Assembly (NCBI RefSeq): GCF_026646375.1
Contig: NZ_JAIPPU010000003.1
Location: 1-64,000, forward strand
Direction of reading: 5' to 3'
Length of the DNA stretch: 64,000 nucleotides
DNA from: Acetobacterium wieringae
GTDB lineage: Bacteria; Bacillota; Clostridia; Eubacteriales; Eubacteriaceae
Shown here: in pieces, positions 35,341-46,126 of the stretch
Numbering within the stretch: the first letter of the stretch is position 1
How the letters are laid out: every line of letters begins with the position of its first letter
Notes under the pieces: model-generated
What the model was told of the DNA's origin: nothing
Seen by the model: only the letters and a program-made list of their open reading frames with translations
Database searches by the model: none
Program-made: the position numbers and the translations under genes

Positions 35341-35426
35341 GAAATTGTGTTATGGAAGTATGATTGGAAAGCGGTGCAGCAATCAATGAAGGGTTCATGA
35401 CCTCAGCGTACTTTTTAACAATACCT

Positions 35427-35879
35427 TTATTTTCCTGAATGACCAAAGCCACCATCGCCCCGCTTACTGGCGGCTAATTCGTCGACGCTTGAAACTTCCA
35501 CAAAATCGGCTTTGACATATTCCGAGAAGACCATCTGGGCAATTCGTTCGCCGGGTTCCAGCTGGTAGGGCTTATCGAGTAAGTTTATCAGAATTATCTT
35601 AATTTCTCCCCGATAATCAGCATCAATCGTGCCGACACCGTTAACCAGCGATAAACCATGTTTAAGTGCCAAACCGCTACGGGCTCGAATCTGAGCTTCC
35701 ACCCCAATGGGCATTTCCAGAAAAATACCGGTGGGAATCTGATAGACCTTATGGGGCATGATGATCATTTTTTCATCCAGATTAGCCCGTAAATCGACCC
35801 CGGCTGCGCCTGGGGTCTGATATTCCGGCAGTGGAAATGGTGATTGACTGAGTATTTTAATTGAATATGTATTAATCAT
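35427..35879 (-). CDS. dut: dUTP diphosphatase
   Basis: The protein has 150 residues from ATG 35879, one base after the pnp stop, with AAGGA in the pnp 3' end as ribosome site. It hydrolyses dUTP to dUMP. Trimeric dUTPase motifs: PGAAGVDLRA, RARSGLALKHGL, NGVGTIDADYRGEI, ERIAQMVF and the C-terminal GDGGFGHSGK loop. The open frame upstream to 36005 lies within pnp and is not used. Confidence 0.96.
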   Translation of the reverse strand: MINTYSIKILSQSPFPLPEYQTPGAAGVDLRANLDEKMIIMPHKVYQIPTGIFLEMPIGVEAQIRARSGLALKHGLSLVNGVGTIDADYRGEIKIILINLLDKPYQLEPGERIAQMVFSEYVKADFVEVSSVDELAASKRGDGGFGHSGK

Positions 35880-35880
35880 G

Positions 35881-37959
35881 TTATTCCTTTGGCAAAACGG
35901 CCTTCCGTGACAGATTAATGCGTCCCTGTCCATCAATTTCCATGACCTTAACGGTGACCTCATCGCCGATTTTGACCACATCTTCAACCGCATTGACCCG
36001 TTCATGGGCCAGTTTGGAAATGTGAATCAAACCGTCTTTACCACCAGGTAGGGATACAAAGGCACCAAAATTCATAATCCGAACGACCTTACCAGTTAAG
36101 ACCTCACCCACTTCCACTTCACGGACGATGTTTTCGATAATTTCTTTGGCCCGATTACCGGATTCGGTATCCACAGAGGCAATGAAGATCCGGCCATCAT
36201 CTTCAATATCAATTTTAACGCCGGTATCATCGATGATCTTATTAATGACTTTACCGCCAGAACCGATAACGTCACGGATCTTGTCGGGTTTAATCTGGAA
36301 GATAATAATTCGTGGCGCATAGGGTGATAAGTCTTTGCGGGACTCAGCAATTTCGTCATTCATAATGCCCAGGATATGCAGGCGACCGATCCGGGCCTGT
36401 TCCAGTGCTTCAGTTAAAATCTGTTTGTTGATACCATCGATTTTAATGTCCATCTGAATTGCAGTAATCCCCTCAGCAGTTCCCGCTACCTTAAAGTCCA
36501 TATCTCCGAGGAAGTCTTCCATTCCTTGAATATCCGAAAGTATCGCCAGTTTATCGTCTTCTTTGATCAGACCCATGGCAATCCCGGCAACTGGTGCTTT
36601 TAAGGGTACTCCAGCCGCCATTAATGAAAGCGAGCTCCCACAAACACTGGCCTGGGAGGTAGAACCGTTGGAACTTAACACTTCCGATACCACCCGGATT
36701 GCATAAGGGAATTCATCTTCGGATGGCAGCACCGGAATCAGTGCCCGTTCAGCCAGAGCACCATGTCCGATTTCACGTCGGCCTGGCCCCCGGGAGGGTC
36801 GGGCTTCACCGACACTATAGGCCGGGAAATTATAGTGGTGAATATAGCGTTTGGAATCTTCATTGGATAAACCATCAAGCTTTTGGACATCACCTAAAAC
36901 ACCAAGTGTGACGACCGACAGTACCTGTGTTTCGCCCCGGGTAAATAATCCGGAACCATGGGGTCGCTCAAGATAGTCTATTTTAGCAGTGATTGGACGG
37001 ATCTCATCCATTTTTCGATTGTCCGGACGAATCCGATCCTCGAGAATCATCCGGCGGATTTCTTTTTTAACCAGTGAATTGAGGATTTCGTCGATATCAT
37101 TACTCTGGTTGGGATAAGCTTCGGCAAAATGTTCTCTGACCAGATTTTTAGTGGCTTCAATATTATCCAGTCGTTCTAGTTTATCGGCTGTTTTAACAGC
37201 CGTTGACAATTGATCACCCAAGAAAGCCACTACTTCGGCTTTGATTTCTTCAGCCGGAGTAAACAAGGTATACTCCTGTTTTTCTTTGCCCACAGCGGCG
37301 ACGATTTCTTCCTGGAAGGCGACAATTTTTTTAATTTCTTCGTGTGCCAGCAAAATCGCTTCGAGCATCAGCGTTTCGGAAACCTCATTGGCACCGGCTT
37401 CCACCATCATAATCGCGTCTTTCGTTCCGGAAACAACCAGGCTCAGCTCGCTGATTTCACGCTCAGCCTCATTGGGATTGATAATATACTTTCCGTCAAT
37501 ATAACCAACAGCAACCGCACCGGTGGGGCCATTGAAGGGAATGTCTGAAATTGACAGCGCAATTGAAGAGCCAATCATTGCAGCAATTTCAGGTGCATTA
37601 TCCTGATCTACTGACATAATTGTGGCAACCACCTGGACATCGTTGCGGAAGCCTTTGGGGAATAGCGGTCGGATGGGTCGATCCATCAGGCGGGAATTTA
37701 AAATTGCCCGTTCAGTGGGACGACCTTCACGTTTAATAAAACCACCGGGGAATTTTCCCACGGAGTATTGTTTTTCTTCGTAGTCACAGCTGAGTGGGAA
37801 GAAATCCATGCCTTCCCGGGGCTTTTTAGAAGCTGAAGCAACCGCCAGAACTTCTGTTTTGCCATATCTGATCATCGCTGCACCTTTTGCCAATTGTGCC
37901 ACTTCGCCAATTTCCACGCGGAAAGGGCGGCCAGCAATTTGAGTTTCAAAAATATTCAT
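35881..37959 (-). CDS. pnp: Polyribonucleotide nucleotidyltransferase
   Basis: The protein has 692 residues. It degrades RNA 3' to 5' using phosphate and acts in mRNA decay with RNase Y. Two RNase PH-like domains (first from residue 10; second beginning [13 protein letters not shown] near 310, with [15 protein letters not shown]), then KH ([25 protein letters not shown] near 555) and S1 ([31 protein letters not shown]) at the end. It follows rpsO, the conserved rpsO-pnp order. Confidence 0.98.
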   Translation of the reverse strand: MNIFETQIAGRPFRVEIGEVAQLAKGAAMIRYGKTEVLAVASASKKPREGMDFFPLSCDYEEKQYSVGKFPGGFIKREGRPTERAILNSRLMDRPIRPLFPKGFRNDVQVVATIMSVDQDNAPEIAAMIGSSIALSISDIPFNGPTGAVAVGYIDGKYIINPNEAEREISELSLVVSGTKDAIMMVEAGANEVSETLMLEAILLAHEEIKKIVAFQEEIVAAVGKEKQEYTLFTPAEEIKAEVVAFLGDQLSTAVKTADKLERLDNIEATKNLVREHFAEAYPNQSNDIDEILNSLVKKEIRRMILEDRIRPDNRKMDEIRPITAKIDYLERPHGSGLFTRGETQVLSVVTLGVLGDVQKLDGLSNEDSKRYIHHYNFPAYSVGEARPSRGPGRREIGHGALAERALIPVLPSEDEFPYAIRVVSEVLSSNGSTSQASVCGSSLSLMAAGVPLKAPVAGIAMGLIKEDDKLAILSDIQGMEDFLGDMDFKVAGTAEGITAIQMDIKIDGINKQILTEALEQARIGRLHILGIMNDEIAESRKDLSPYAPRIIIFQIKPDKIRDVIGSGGKVINKIIDDTGVKIDIEDDGRIFIASVDTESGNRAKEIIENIVREVEVGEVLTGKVVRIMNFGAFVSLPGGKDGLIHISKLAHERVNAVEDVVKIGDEVTVKVMEIDGQGRINLSRKAVLPKE

Positions 37960-38065
37960 TCTTTTCTCGCTTTCTATTATAATACGCCAAAAATGGCAGA
38001 TTTATCGTTTGTCAGCAATCAGGATCACAAGCCTTGTTAAGGAAATTAAGTGCTAACCTTCAGGT

Positions 38066-38094
38066 AAAAAAAAAGGGCGGAATACTCCGCCCCA
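38066..38094 (-). terminator. Terminator after rpsO
   Basis: GGGCGGA and TCCGCCC pair around ATAC. On the minus strand nine T follow. It lies between rpsO and pnp, so some transcription may stop before pnp. Confidence 0.85.
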
Positions 38095-38096
38095 AA

Positions 38097-38363
38097 TTAT
38101 TTTCTTAAGCCTAATCTTTGGATTAGTTCACGATATCGTGTGATATCTTTGTCTTTTAAATAAGTTAATAATCGTCGTCGTTGACCTACTAGTTTCAGCA
38201 GACCGCGTCGTGAATGATGGTCTTTTTTATGGATTTGAAGGTGTCCATTAAGGTCATTGATACGGGCTGTTAATAATGCGATTTGAACTTCTGCTGAACC
38301 GGTGTCACCCTCAGCTTTTTGGTAGTCGGCGACAATCTGTGCTTTTAATTCTTTTGTGATCAT
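38097..38363 (-). CDS. rpsO: 30S ribosomal protein S15
   Basis: The protein has 88 residues, exactly the usual length. It binds 16S rRNA in the platform. The S15 signature [39 protein letters not shown] is complete. AAGGAG precedes ATG 38363. The gene has its own promoter about 90 bases upstream. Confidence 0.98.
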   Translation of the reverse strand: MITKELKAQIVADYQKAEGDTGSAEVQIALLTARINDLNGHLQIHKKDHHSRRGLLKLVGQRRRLLTYLKDKDITRYRELIQRLGLRK

Positions 38364-38451
38364 GTAAAATCTCCTTGTTTTTTTAATTCAGCCATAAACC
38401 GAGTATTTTGTTGGAGTTTCAAAAAACTAAGTGAATGGTAGTAACTTAATG

Positions 38452-38480
38452 AGTATATCATAAACATTTAGGGTTGTAAA
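38452..38480 (-). promoter_or_regulatory. Promoter of rpsO
   Basis: On the minus strand TTTACA (38475-38480), 17 bases and TATACT (38452-38457). It lies about 90 bases before rpsO, leaving a leader of about 80 bases that could hold S15 autoregulation; no such structure was confirmed. Confidence 0.65.
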
Positions 38481-38484
38481 TGGA

Positions 38485-39393
38485 TTATTTGATAAAATCC
38501 TTACGGATCTGGTCAATATCCATTCGGATCTGACCGATTAGATCATCAATGGTATCAAATTTGATTTCGTCCCGAATTTTTTTAATGAATTCGATGGTAA
38601 TTTCGTGATTATAAATATCCGCATCAAAATCATAAATATAGGTTTCAATGCTAAACGGGTGTTTCTCAAAAGTCGGGTTAAATCCCAAATTGGTCAAGCC
38701 ATGCAAACATTGTCCCTGATAATGGACATGCGTATAATAAACGCCGGTATTTGGCAAAATTAATTTTTTATCGAGTTTGATGTTGGCAGTGGGAATGCCA
38801 TACTGGTGTCCCAATCCTTTGCCCTGAACAACGATACCACTAAGGGCATAATTTCGGCCCAGAAACGTTTTGACTTCATCCACCTGACCGCAGCTGATCA
38901 GCTCACGGATAAAGGTGGAGCTGATGGGATGGGTATTGATGATAAACGGTGGTAGTATTTCTACGGCAAAGCCGTATTTTTTACCCAGTTCGACTAAAGT
39001 GGCTGTGGTTCCGGCTCCCTTATAACCAAAATTATAATTAAAACCGACAACAATGACTTTGACATTGTATTTTTTCAGCAGATAGTCGGTGATAAATTTC
39101 TCTGGGGTTAGCTTCATCAGTTTTTCCGTGAAGGGATTCAAGAAAACGAAATCAATGCCATCTTCCTGAATCATGGCTTCTTTTTGGGCATTGGAGGTGA
39201 TCAGCCAGGGGGTATAATTGGGGAAAATCAGTTCCAGGGGGTGTTCCTTAAAGGTCATGACCCCGGTCTTATACCCGAATCGCTGACCGAGTTCTTTCGT
39301 TTTTTGCAGTAAGGCCCGGTGTCCCAGATGAACACCATCAAAAAAACCCAGGGCTAATACCATTTCTTCGCCGTGATACGTTTTTGCTGTCAT
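38485..39393 (-). CDS. ribF: Riboflavin kinase / FMN adenylyltransferase
   Basis: The protein has 302 residues. The N-terminal nucleotidyl transferase domain has LGFFDGVHLGHRALL (HxGH, near residue 17) and HPISSTFIRELI; the C-terminal kinase domain has LGRNYALSGIVVQGKGLGHQYGIPTANI near 185. It makes FMN and FAD. It lies eight bases after truB, in the conserved rbfA-truB-ribF order. Confidence 0.96.
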   Translation of the reverse strand: MTAKTYHGEEMVLALGFFDGVHLGHRALLQKTKELGQRFGYKTGVMTFKEHPLELIFPNYTPWLITSNAQKEAMIQEDGIDFVFLNPFTEKLMKLTPEKFITDYLLKKYNVKVIVVGFNYNFGYKGAGTTATLVELGKKYGFAVEILPPFIINTHPISSTFIRELISCGQVDEVKTFLGRNYALSGIVVQGKGLGHQYGIPTANIKLDKKLILPNTGVYYTHVHYQGQCLHGLTNLGFNPTFEKHPFSIETYIYDFDADIYNHEITIEFIKKIRDEIKFDTIDDLIGQIRMDIDQIRKDFIK

Positions 39394-39401
39394 GTTTTAC
39401 C

Positions 39402-40334
39402 TCACAGTAGTTTCGTCGGTTTAATATAGTTGCCTTCGTCATTCGTTACATATCTGCCCATCCCTATTAGCTGATTTCCATCATACAGCCGCAGGGTTTC
39501 GCCGGGATAAAAATCATCCAGTGATTCCTGAATGTTCCACTGAAACAGTTTATTACCATTGAGTAAAAAGCGGCGGCCCTGATCGGTGGCAGAAACCTTT
39601 CGATACCGATCCAGTGAGTACTCCAGCGGATATAACAGTGATTTAGAAGCCTCCTCACTGAGGCATTGTTCAATCTCTGTTAGGGTTAAGGCATCAGTTA
39701 GCGTAAAGCTGCCAACCTGATGGCGGATCAGTTGCCCCATACACCCCAGGGTTCCCAAGGCTGCCCCGATATCTCGGCACAACGACCGAATGTAGGTGCC
39801 TTTTGAACAGTTGACCATAATCCGGGCTTTTTGGGCTTCTTCATCAAAATTCAATAAACGAATTTCGGCGATATGAACGGCCCGTTTCGGAATTTCAACC
39901 GTTTCACCGTTTCTGGCGTAATGATAAAGTTTTTTACCATTAACCCGAATCGCCGAGTAAATGGGCGGCTGTTGGTAGATGTCACCGGTAAATTGGGGTA
40001 GCATCGTTTCAAAAGAGATCCCATCAATCTGCTTTTCACTTTTATCAATGATGGTTCCTGATAAATCACAGCTATCGGTTGCCAACCCCAGAATCACCTC
40101 AGCCTCATAGACCTTGTCATGATCCGTGATGTATTCGACCATTTTAGTAGCTTTACCGACACAAAGCACCAACACGCCCTGAGCATTTGGATCGAGGGTT
40201 CCGGTATGACCGATTTTTTTTGTTTTTAAAATCTTCCGGGCTTTAAATACCACATCATGGGATGTCATCCCAGGTTCTTTATTAACATTGAGATAGCCAT
40301 CAAGGCTGTTAAGCTTCTCCATTTTGATTTGCAT
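39402..40334 (-). CDS. truB: tRNA pseudouridine-55 synthase
   Basis: The protein has 310 residues. It converts U55 of tRNA to pseudouridine. GHTGTLDPNAQGVLVLCVGKATK near residue 43 carries the catalytic Asp; YQQPPIYSAIRVNGKKLYHYAR and CSKGTYIRSLCRDIG follow. Start ATG 40334 follows GGAGG closely; a second ATG at 40322 is possible. It overlaps nrnA by 26 bases. Confidence 0.96.
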   Translation of the reverse strand: MQIKMEKLNSLDGYLNVNKEPGMTSHDVVFKARKILKTKKIGHTGTLDPNAQGVLVLCVGKATKMVEYITDHDKVYEAEVILGLATDSCDLSGTIIDKSEKQIDGISFETMLPQFTGDIYQQPPIYSAIRVNGKKLYHYARNGETVEIPKRAVHIAEIRLLNFDEEAQKARIMVNCSKGTYIRSLCRDIGAALGTLGCMGQLIRHQVGSFTLTDALTLTEIEQCLSEEASKSLLYPLEYSLDRYRKVSATDQGRRFLLNGNKLFQWNIQESLDDFYPGETLRLYDGNQLIGMGRYVTNDEGNYIKPTKLL

Positions 40335-41268
40335 AAACCTCCATCAAGTCCTGCTTAAGTTCCCCGACATCGCCACAAAAATTAAAACCGGCGGCCCGTT
40401 CATGACCTCCACCACCGTATTTTAAAGCAATTTCGTGAATATCATAGGGATATTTGGCCCGTAATGACACCCGGTATTCACCGGGATCGATTTCTTTTAA
40501 CAGGGCCGTAATGGCCACACCGATGGTATTTTGACCCAAATTGGCCACATCATCGGTAATGTTGATGGTACCACCAAATTTAACAATGGTTTCGTGATCC
40601 AGAATCATCAACGCAATTGGCATGCCATCCAGAATTTCCAGGGAATGGATCGCTGCCCCGGTCATTTTCATCTGATTGATGTTCTTTTGGGTATGAAGTC
40701 GTTTGGAGAGATGGGCATAATTGGTTTTGATGGCATATAATTCACTGGCAATTAAGTGGGTGTCGACAGTCACATTGGAAAATTGAAAACTGCCGGTATC
40801 AGTGGTAATTCCGGTAAAAATGGCATCAGCCATTTCCTCATCAAACACCACATTCAGTCCTCGGAGTACCCGAAAGACGATCTCGGCAGTTGCACCGGTA
40901 ATTTCAACAAAGTTCAGATCACCATAGTGGGCATTGCTTTTATGATGATCAATCACCAGTCTGGTTTTTGCTGTCGGCATTTCCGCCGGAGAAAAGGCAA
41001 AACTGCTACTGGAGCAGTCAAGATAGATAATTACATCATAGTCGTCCTGTAAGGTTTGGTTAAAATATTGAATTTCTTCAAAAAATCCCAGCTTGTCTTC
41101 AAGGGGTAGGTCGATATAATAATCAACGGTTTTATTCAGCTGCTTCAAACCTTTTCCCAAAGCCACTGCCGAACCAATTGCATCACCATCCGGTTTTTGA
41201 TGAAGCAGAATCAAAAACCGTTGATTGTTGCAAAGACAATTAAAAATCTCATCAGGAATCGTGTTCAT
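40309..41268 (-). CDS. nrnA: Bifunctional oligoribonuclease / PAP phosphatase
   Basis: The protein has 319 residues; ATG 41268 has AGGA at good spacing, and the earlier ATG 41274 overlaps that ribosome site. It degrades nano-RNA and 3'-phosphoadenosine 5'-phosphate. DHH-family motifs: HQKPDGDAIGSA near residue 24, YLDCSSS, VIDHHKSNAHYGD near 108 and DHHA1 GGGGHERAAGF near 295. It overlaps the rbfA 3' end. Confidence 0.95.
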   Translation of the reverse strand: MNTIPDEIFNCLCNNQRFLILLHQKPDGDAIGSAVALGKGLKQLNKTVDYYIDLPLEDKLGFFEEIQYFNQTLQDDYDVIIYLDCSSSSFAFSPAEMPTAKTRLVIDHHKSNAHYGDLNFVEITGATAEIVFRVLRGLNVVFDEEMADAIFTGITTDTGSFQFSNVTVDTHLIASELYAIKTNYAHLSKRLHTQKNINQMKMTGAAIHSLEILDGMPIALMILDHETIVKFGGTINITDDVANLGQNTIGVAITALLKEIDPGEYRVSLRAKYPYDIHEIALKYGGGGHERAAGFNFCGDVGELKQDLMEVYANQNGEA

Positions 41269-41638
41269 TCTCATCCTTCATTTCTTTTTTATCGTCTTTC
41301 AAACTTTGTAAAATTGACTCGATATGCATGCCATACTCAATGGAATTGTCGATTTCAAAGCTGAGCGACGGTACCGAATGAACAGTGATGACCTGTCCCA
41401 GGCTCGATCTTAAAAAGCTCTTGGCATTATTTAATAATTCGAGGACAACCTTCTTCTGACGATCATCACCGAGAATGCTGACATAGATAGTGGCAGTTTT
41501 TAAGTCGGGAGCGGCTTTAACCTTGGTGATACTGACATTGCTGTCTTTGATCCGGGAATCCTTCATTTTATGAATGATGATTAAACTCAATTCTCGCTGA
41601 ATCAAGCCATTAATTTTTTCATTACGATGCGATGCCAT
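41252..41638 (-). CDS. rbfA: Ribosome-binding factor A
   Basis: The protein has 128 residues. It helps mature the 16S 5' end in 30S assembly. The pattern RNEKINGLIQRELSLIIIHKMKDSRI, VSITKVKAAPDLKTATIYVSILG and SLSFEIDNSIEYGMHIESIL is typical RbfA. It sits directly after infB, and its end overlaps nrnA. Confidence 0.95.
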   Translation of the reverse strand: MASHRNEKINGLIQRELSLIIIHKMKDSRIKDSNVSITKVKAAPDLKTATIYVSILGDDRQKKVVLELLNNAKSFLRSSLGQVITVHSVPSLSFEIDNSIEYGMHIESILQSLKDDKKEMKDENEHDS

Positions 41639-41676
41639 TTTGTGTTACCTCCTTGCTGGGAAAGATAGGCTTGAGC

Positions 41677-43884
41677 TTATCTTTCAATTTTTTCCATGGT
41701 AAATGCTTCAATGTTATCGCCAACCTTTAAATCGTTATATTTTTCAATGCCAATACCACACTCGTACCCGGTGTTAACTTCCTTGACATCATCTTTAAAT
41801 CGCCGTAACGAGGCAATTTTTCCTTCCAGTATGACGATCCCATCTCGGATAATTCGGACGTCATCATTCCGGTTGATTTTTCCTTCGGTAATGTAACAAC
41901 CGGCAATAGTGCCAACACTTGGGATCTTAAAGACTTCCCGGACTTCGGCATTACCCATGACCTTTTCCTGGAATTCTGGGGCCAGCATCCCTTCCATGGC
42001 TTTTTTGATGTCTTCAACGGCATCATAAATAACCCGGTAGAGCCGCATGTCCACTTCTTCGGTTTCAGCCAGCTTGACGGCGTTTTTATCCGGTCGAACG
42101 TTAAACCCAATAACAATGGCGTTGGAAGTTGCGGCCAACATTACATCCGTTTCATTAATGGCGCCAACCGCTCCGTGAATAATATTGATGCGAACGGCTT
42201 CGTTATCCAGTTTTTCCAGGGATTGTTTGATCGCTTCGATGGAACCCTGTACATCCGCTTTAATAATAATATTGACATCCTGAATATTGCCGTCCTGAAT
42301 CTGACTAAACAGATCGTCCAGCGAAATGTTGGAACGACGCTGACGTTCGCCTTTTTGCATCTCTTTTCGTTTTTCTGCTAATTGACGGGCTTCTTTTTCA
42401 TTTTCCAGAACAATAAAATCGTCTCCGGCAACCGGAATATCGGATAGTCCAGAAATTTCCACCGGTGTTGATGGGCCGGCCTTTTTAAGACGTTTGCCTT
42501 TATCATCAATCATCGTTCGGATTTTACCATAGGTGGTTCCCGAAATAATCGAGTCCCCAATATGCAAGGTACCCTGCTGAACCAATAAGGTAGCAACGGC
42601 TCCTTTACCACGTTTGATCTGAGATTCAATCACACTCCCTCGAGCTTCCCGGCCAGGATCAGCGGTGAGTTCTTCCATTTCCGACATCATGATGATCATT
42701 TCCAGCAGGGATTCAATCCCTTCTCCGGTTTTTGCTGAGACATTAACTGCAATGGTTTCTCCCCCCCATTCTTCAACAACCAGATTATATTTGGTCAGCT
42801 CCTGCTTAACCCGTTCCGGGTCAGCGCCGGGCTTATCAATTTTATTGATCGCCACCAGAATCGGAACGCCAGCAGCTTTGGCATGATTAATCGCTTCGAC
42901 GGTTTGAGGCATGACCCCATCATCCGCTGCAACCACCAAAACAGCGATGTCGGTGATCTGCGCACCACGGGAACGCATGGCAGTAAATGCTTCATGACCC
43001 GGGGTATCAATAACAGTGATGGCATGGTTATTGATATTAACGGTATAGGCCCCAATGTGCTGGGTGATTCCGCCTGCTTCCCCAGCAATAACATTCGCTT
43101 TACGGATTCGGTCAAGCAGCGATGTTTTACCATGATCGACGTGTCCCATAACGGTGACAACCGGCGGTCGGGGGATTTCGTTTTCGCTTTCTTCTTCGTC
43201 GTATTCTTCCAAAATTTTTGAAACGACGTCTTCAATTTTGATGGCTTCCACTTCAAAACCCAGCTCTGCTGCTACAATCGCAGCTGTTTCAAAATCGATT
43301 TCCTGATTGATACTGACCATGGTTCCGGCCAGCATCAGCGTTTTTATAACCTCGGTAGCGCTTATTTCAAGGACATCAGCCAATTCACCAACCGTTAAGA
43401 CCTCCGGTATTTCAAAGGTCTGGTTTAACTGTACTGACTTCTTCTTCTCATCCTTAATGCGCTTGTAAACACTTCTTGCAGTTTTTTCTTTTTTGCTATG
43501 ATCTCGCATCTTGGGTTGTTGACCTTGGTTATTGGATACTGGTCGTTTTTTATCGTCCGTTTTTTTCGGTCCATTCCCCCCAGTTTTGGGTTGTTTTTTT
43601 TGGGGTGGTCTGGTTGGTTTCTTTGTTTCAGGAGTCACCTTTGGGGCAACTTGATTTGAACTGGATTTGGCCGGTTCCTTCACTGGGGCCTTTTTCGGCT
43701 CAGCTTCCAGCTCTGCTTGATACTTATTTTTATCGAATTTTTCTTCAAATTCAGCAATTTGTTGATCAGTCAGGGCGCTCATATGGTTTTTTACAGGAAT
43801 ATTGTACTTATTTAAAATGCTTACGAAATCTTTGCTTGGAATATCATATTTTTTAGCTAAATCGTATACTCTTAATTTTGACAT
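41677..43884 (-). CDS. infB: Translation initiation factor IF-2
   Basis: The protein has 735 residues. The N-terminal domain ([27 protein letters not shown]) is followed by a Lys/Pro/Gln-rich linker (about 75-150), a second IF2_N domain and the GTPase: [15 protein letters not shown] near residue 247, [16 protein letters not shown] and [11 protein letters not shown]. Beta-barrel domains and the C-terminal fMet-tRNA binding part follow. It delivers initiator tRNA. It begins 26 bases after ylxR, with no ylxQ between. Confidence 0.97.
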   Translation of the reverse strand: MSKLRVYDLAKKYDIPSKDFVSILNKYNIPVKNHMSALTDQQIAEFEEKFDKNKYQAELEAEPKKAPVKEPAKSSSNQVAPKVTPETKKPTRPPQKKQPKTGGNGPKKTDDKKRPVSNNQGQQPKMRDHSKKEKTARSVYKRIKDEKKKSVQLNQTFEIPEVLTVGELADVLEISATEVIKTLMLAGTMVSINQEIDFETAAIVAAELGFEVEAIKIEDVVSKILEEYDEEESENEIPRPPVVTVMGHVDHGKTSLLDRIRKANVIAGEAGGITQHIGAYTVNINNHAITVIDTPGHEAFTAMRSRGAQITDIAVLVVAADDGVMPQTVEAINHAKAAGVPILVAINKIDKPGADPERVKQELTKYNLVVEEWGGETIAVNVSAKTGEGIESLLEMIIMMSEMEELTADPGREARGSVIESQIKRGKGAVATLLVQQGTLHIGDSIISGTTYGKIRTMIDDKGKRLKKAGPSTPVEISGLSDIPVAGDDFIVLENEKEARQLAEKRKEMQKGERQRRSNISLDDLFSQIQDGNIQDVNIIIKADVQGSIEAIKQSLEKLDNEAVRINIIHGAVGAINETDVMLAATSNAIVIGFNVRPDKNAVKLAETEEVDMRLYRVIYDAVEDIKKAMEGMLAPEFQEKVMGNAEVREVFKIPSVGTIAGCYITEGKINRNDDVRIIRDGIVILEGKIASLRRFKDDVKEVNTGYECGIGIEKYNDLKVGDNIEAFTMEKIER

Positions 43885-43909
43885 AGTATTCCTCCCTTCA
43901 ATATTTTAT

Positions 43910-44182
43910 TTATTTCATTTGTTTTTTCTCTGACAGTTGCTGTCGAACAATTTCGACAACATCACTTTCTACTTTTCTTTTAAATGCCCGTTCCAAATAA
44001 TTTTTATTCAGGAATTGATCAACACAGGCATCGGACTGGCAGACATAAGCACCACGTCCATTTGCTTTTCCAGTGGGATCAAAAAAAATTTCGCCAGATT
44101 TATCTGAGACAATCCGAAATAAGTCACGTTTATCAAATTTGGAATGGCATATAACACAGGTTCTCTGTGGAATTTTTTTCAT
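43910..44182 (-). CDS. ylxR: YlxR/RnpM-family RNA-binding protein
   Basis: The protein has 90 residues. It has the family pattern RTCVICHSKFDKRDLFRIV, GRGAYVCQSDAC and a basic C-terminus. YlxR has been described as an RNase P modulator and RNA binder. It lies between nusA and infB, the usual place. Confidence 0.93.
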   Translation of the reverse strand: MKKIPQRTCVICHSKFDKRDLFRIVSDKSGEIFFDPTGKANGRGAYVCQSDACVDQFLNKNYLERAFKRKVESDVVEIVRQQLSEKKQMK

Positions 44183-44248
44183 TTTACCTCCCTGACATTG
44201 TTTTATCTAAGTATTATAGCATAAAAAGCTATAATAGTGATTAAACCT

Positions 44249-45442
44249 TTAATTTTCAAGATCTGAAATATCGTCAAAGACAGAGTCTTCTTCTGTTAAT
44301 GACGAATTCATCAACTCCAAAGTCTCAGCAGATTCAAGCTCTTCTTTTAGTTCCAGCAAAATATCCTCGGTTAAACCGCTATTTTGGGTTTTTGATTCGC
44401 TAAGTTGGTTGACATAGTCGATTTTACTTTTGATGTCAATCTTCCAGCCTGTCAGTTTTGCGGCCAGACGGACATTTTGACCTTCCTTGCCAATAGCCAG
44501 AGATAATTGATAGTCATCAACTATCGCCACTGCTGATTTTTCATCTTTATTAGCGATGATTTCAACAACTTTCGCTGGGCTCAGAGCATTGGACAGGTAT
44601 TCTTCAACCGAGTCACTCCATTTAATGACATCTATTTTTTCACCCTGCAACTCATTGATAATATTTTGAACTCGAACCCCTTTTTGACCGACACAGGCAC
44701 CAACCGGATCAATACTGGGGTCATTGGCTTTGACGGCCACCTTGGTGCGCGAACCGGCTTCCCGGGAAATGGAGACAATATCGACGATTCCGTCAAAGAT
44801 TTCCGGGACTTCGGATTCGAACAAGCGCTTGACCAGCCCAGGGTGTGTTCGGGATACATTGACTTGGGGTCCTTTGGTTGTTTTTTTGACCATCAGCAAG
44901 TACACTTTTAAGCGTTGGTTCAGTGTATATGTTTCGCCAGCCGTTTGCTCAGATGGCAACATTACTGCCTCTAATTTACCAATTTCCACATAAACAATAC
45001 CTTTTTCAATTCGTTTAATAATCCCGGTTAGAACTTCATCTTGTCGTTTGAGGTAATCGTCGTAGATGATGTTTCGTTCTGCTTCTTTAATCCGTTGGAT
45101 GATTAATTGCTTGGCATTTTGTGCAGCAATTCGGCCAAAATCCCGGGGTCGGACTTCTTTTCTGAAAAAATCGCCGACTTCGTAATTGCTGTCAACTTCC
45201 CGGGCTTTTTCCAACGAAATCTGACTGTGATCATTTTCCGGAACTTCGACAATTTCTTTTAAAGCAAAGACTTGAATATCGCCATTTTCACGGTCAATGC
45301 TGATCTCAACATTGTGTGCATTGCCATAATTCTTTTTATATGCGGTGGTAATAGCAGCTTCAATTGCTTGAATTAATTCTTCTTTATCAATTGATTTTTC
45401 TTCTTGAATTACATCCAGAGCGCGTATAAACTCCTGATTCAT
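44249..45442 (-). CDS. nusA: Transcription termination/antitermination protein NusA
   Basis: The protein has 397 residues. N-terminal RNA-polymerase-binding domain (to about 125), S1 domain (GIIKRIEKGIVYVEIGKLEAVMLPSEQ), then two KH domains (DPVGACVGQKGVRVQNIINELQGEKIDVIKWS and AIGKEGQNVRLAAKLTGWKIDIKS). An acidic tail of about 50 residues replaces the proteobacterial repeats. It is cotranscribed with rimP. Confidence 0.97.
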   Translation of the reverse strand: MNQEFIRALDVIQEEKSIDKEELIQAIEAAITTAYKKNYGNAHNVEISIDRENGDIQVFALKEIVEVPENDHSQISLEKAREVDSNYEVGDFFRKEVRPRDFGRIAAQNAKQLIIQRIKEAERNIIYDDYLKRQDEVLTGIIKRIEKGIVYVEIGKLEAVMLPSEQTAGETYTLNQRLKVYLLMVKKTTKGPQVNVSRTHPGLVKRLFESEVPEIFDGIVDIVSISREAGSRTKVAVKANDPSIDPVGACVGQKGVRVQNIINELQGEKIDVIKWSDSVEEYLSNALSPAKVVEIIANKDEKSAVAIVDDYQLSLAIGKEGQNVRLAAKLTGWKIDIKSKIDYVNQLSESKTQNSGLTEDILLELKEELESAETLELMNSSLTEEDSVFDDISDLEN

Positions 45443-45465
45443 AATGGTTTTCTCCGCCTTCCGTA

Positions 45466-45957
45466 TTATTCAGCTGATGGAAGAGGTTTAAAATTCAACT
45501 CATCCAACCGATTTGCTTTTGCAATTTTACTGTTTTCCAGTGTCAGTAGTTCACCTGTTTCCAATTCGAGGGTTAATTCATCTGTATTATATGATTTTAA
45601 TACCCCCTCGATATCTTTTTTCCCATCCATTGGTGCGAAAAGATGAACCGCTATTTTTTTATCAAGATTTGACAGATAATGTTTTTCTTTTTTCAATGGA
45701 CGATCCATTCCAGGTGAAGATACTTCCAGAAAATAACTTTGTTCGATGGGATCCTGTTCATCAAGCATTTCACTGATTGGTCGGCTGACTTTTTCGCAAT
45801 CATCTAATGAAATGCCATTATCCGAATCGATAAACAAGGTCAGATACCAGTCCTTTCCTTTTTTTTCAAAGGTCAGATCAGTTAGTTCATAGCCCAGTGA
45901 TTCGACCACTGGGGCAGCTAATTCTTCTAATAAGAACTCTTTTGATACTTTTTTCAT
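45466..45957 (-). CDS. rimP: Ribosome maturation factor RimP
   Basis: The protein has 163 residues. It assists 30S assembly. SLGYELTDLTFEKKGKDWYLTLFIDSDNGISLDDCEKVSRPISEMLD and YFLEVSSPGMDRPLKKEKHY are characteristic. AAGGA lies upstream of ATG 45957. It is the first gene of the rimP-nusA-ylxR-infB unit and directly follows the frr terminator. Confidence 0.95.
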   Translation of the reverse strand: MKKVSKEFLLEELAAPVVESLGYELTDLTFEKKGKDWYLTLFIDSDNGISLDDCEKVSRPISEMLDEQDPIEQSYFLEVSSPGMDRPLKKEKHYLSNLDKKIAVHLFAPMDGKKDIEGVLKSYNTDELTLELETGELLTLENSKIAKANRLDELNFKPLPSAE

Positions 45958-46046
45958 ACTTATTCCTTCTAATTTTTTATTTATCTAAAAATATGGGGTC
46001 GGATTTTCTACAGCAGCCATCATTTTGATACCGACTTGAAAAATAG

Positions 46047-46072
46047 TTAAGAGTGGGTCTCCCCACTCTTAA
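46047..46072 (-). terminator. Terminator after frr
   Basis: Perfect 11-base arms TTAAGAGTGGG and CCCACTCTTAA around TCTC. On the minus strand CTATTTTTC follows. It separates frr from rimP. Confidence 0.8.
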
Positions 46073-46126
46073 TGAAATACTATATAATTGAATGAACAAT
46101 TAAATAAATCATATCCCGAAAAACAA

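Noticed and set aside
35261-35455. 64-residue minus-strand open frame after dut
   Set aside because: It runs through the perfect dut terminator hairpin and into repeat R7, overlaps the dut 3' end and has no ribosome site.
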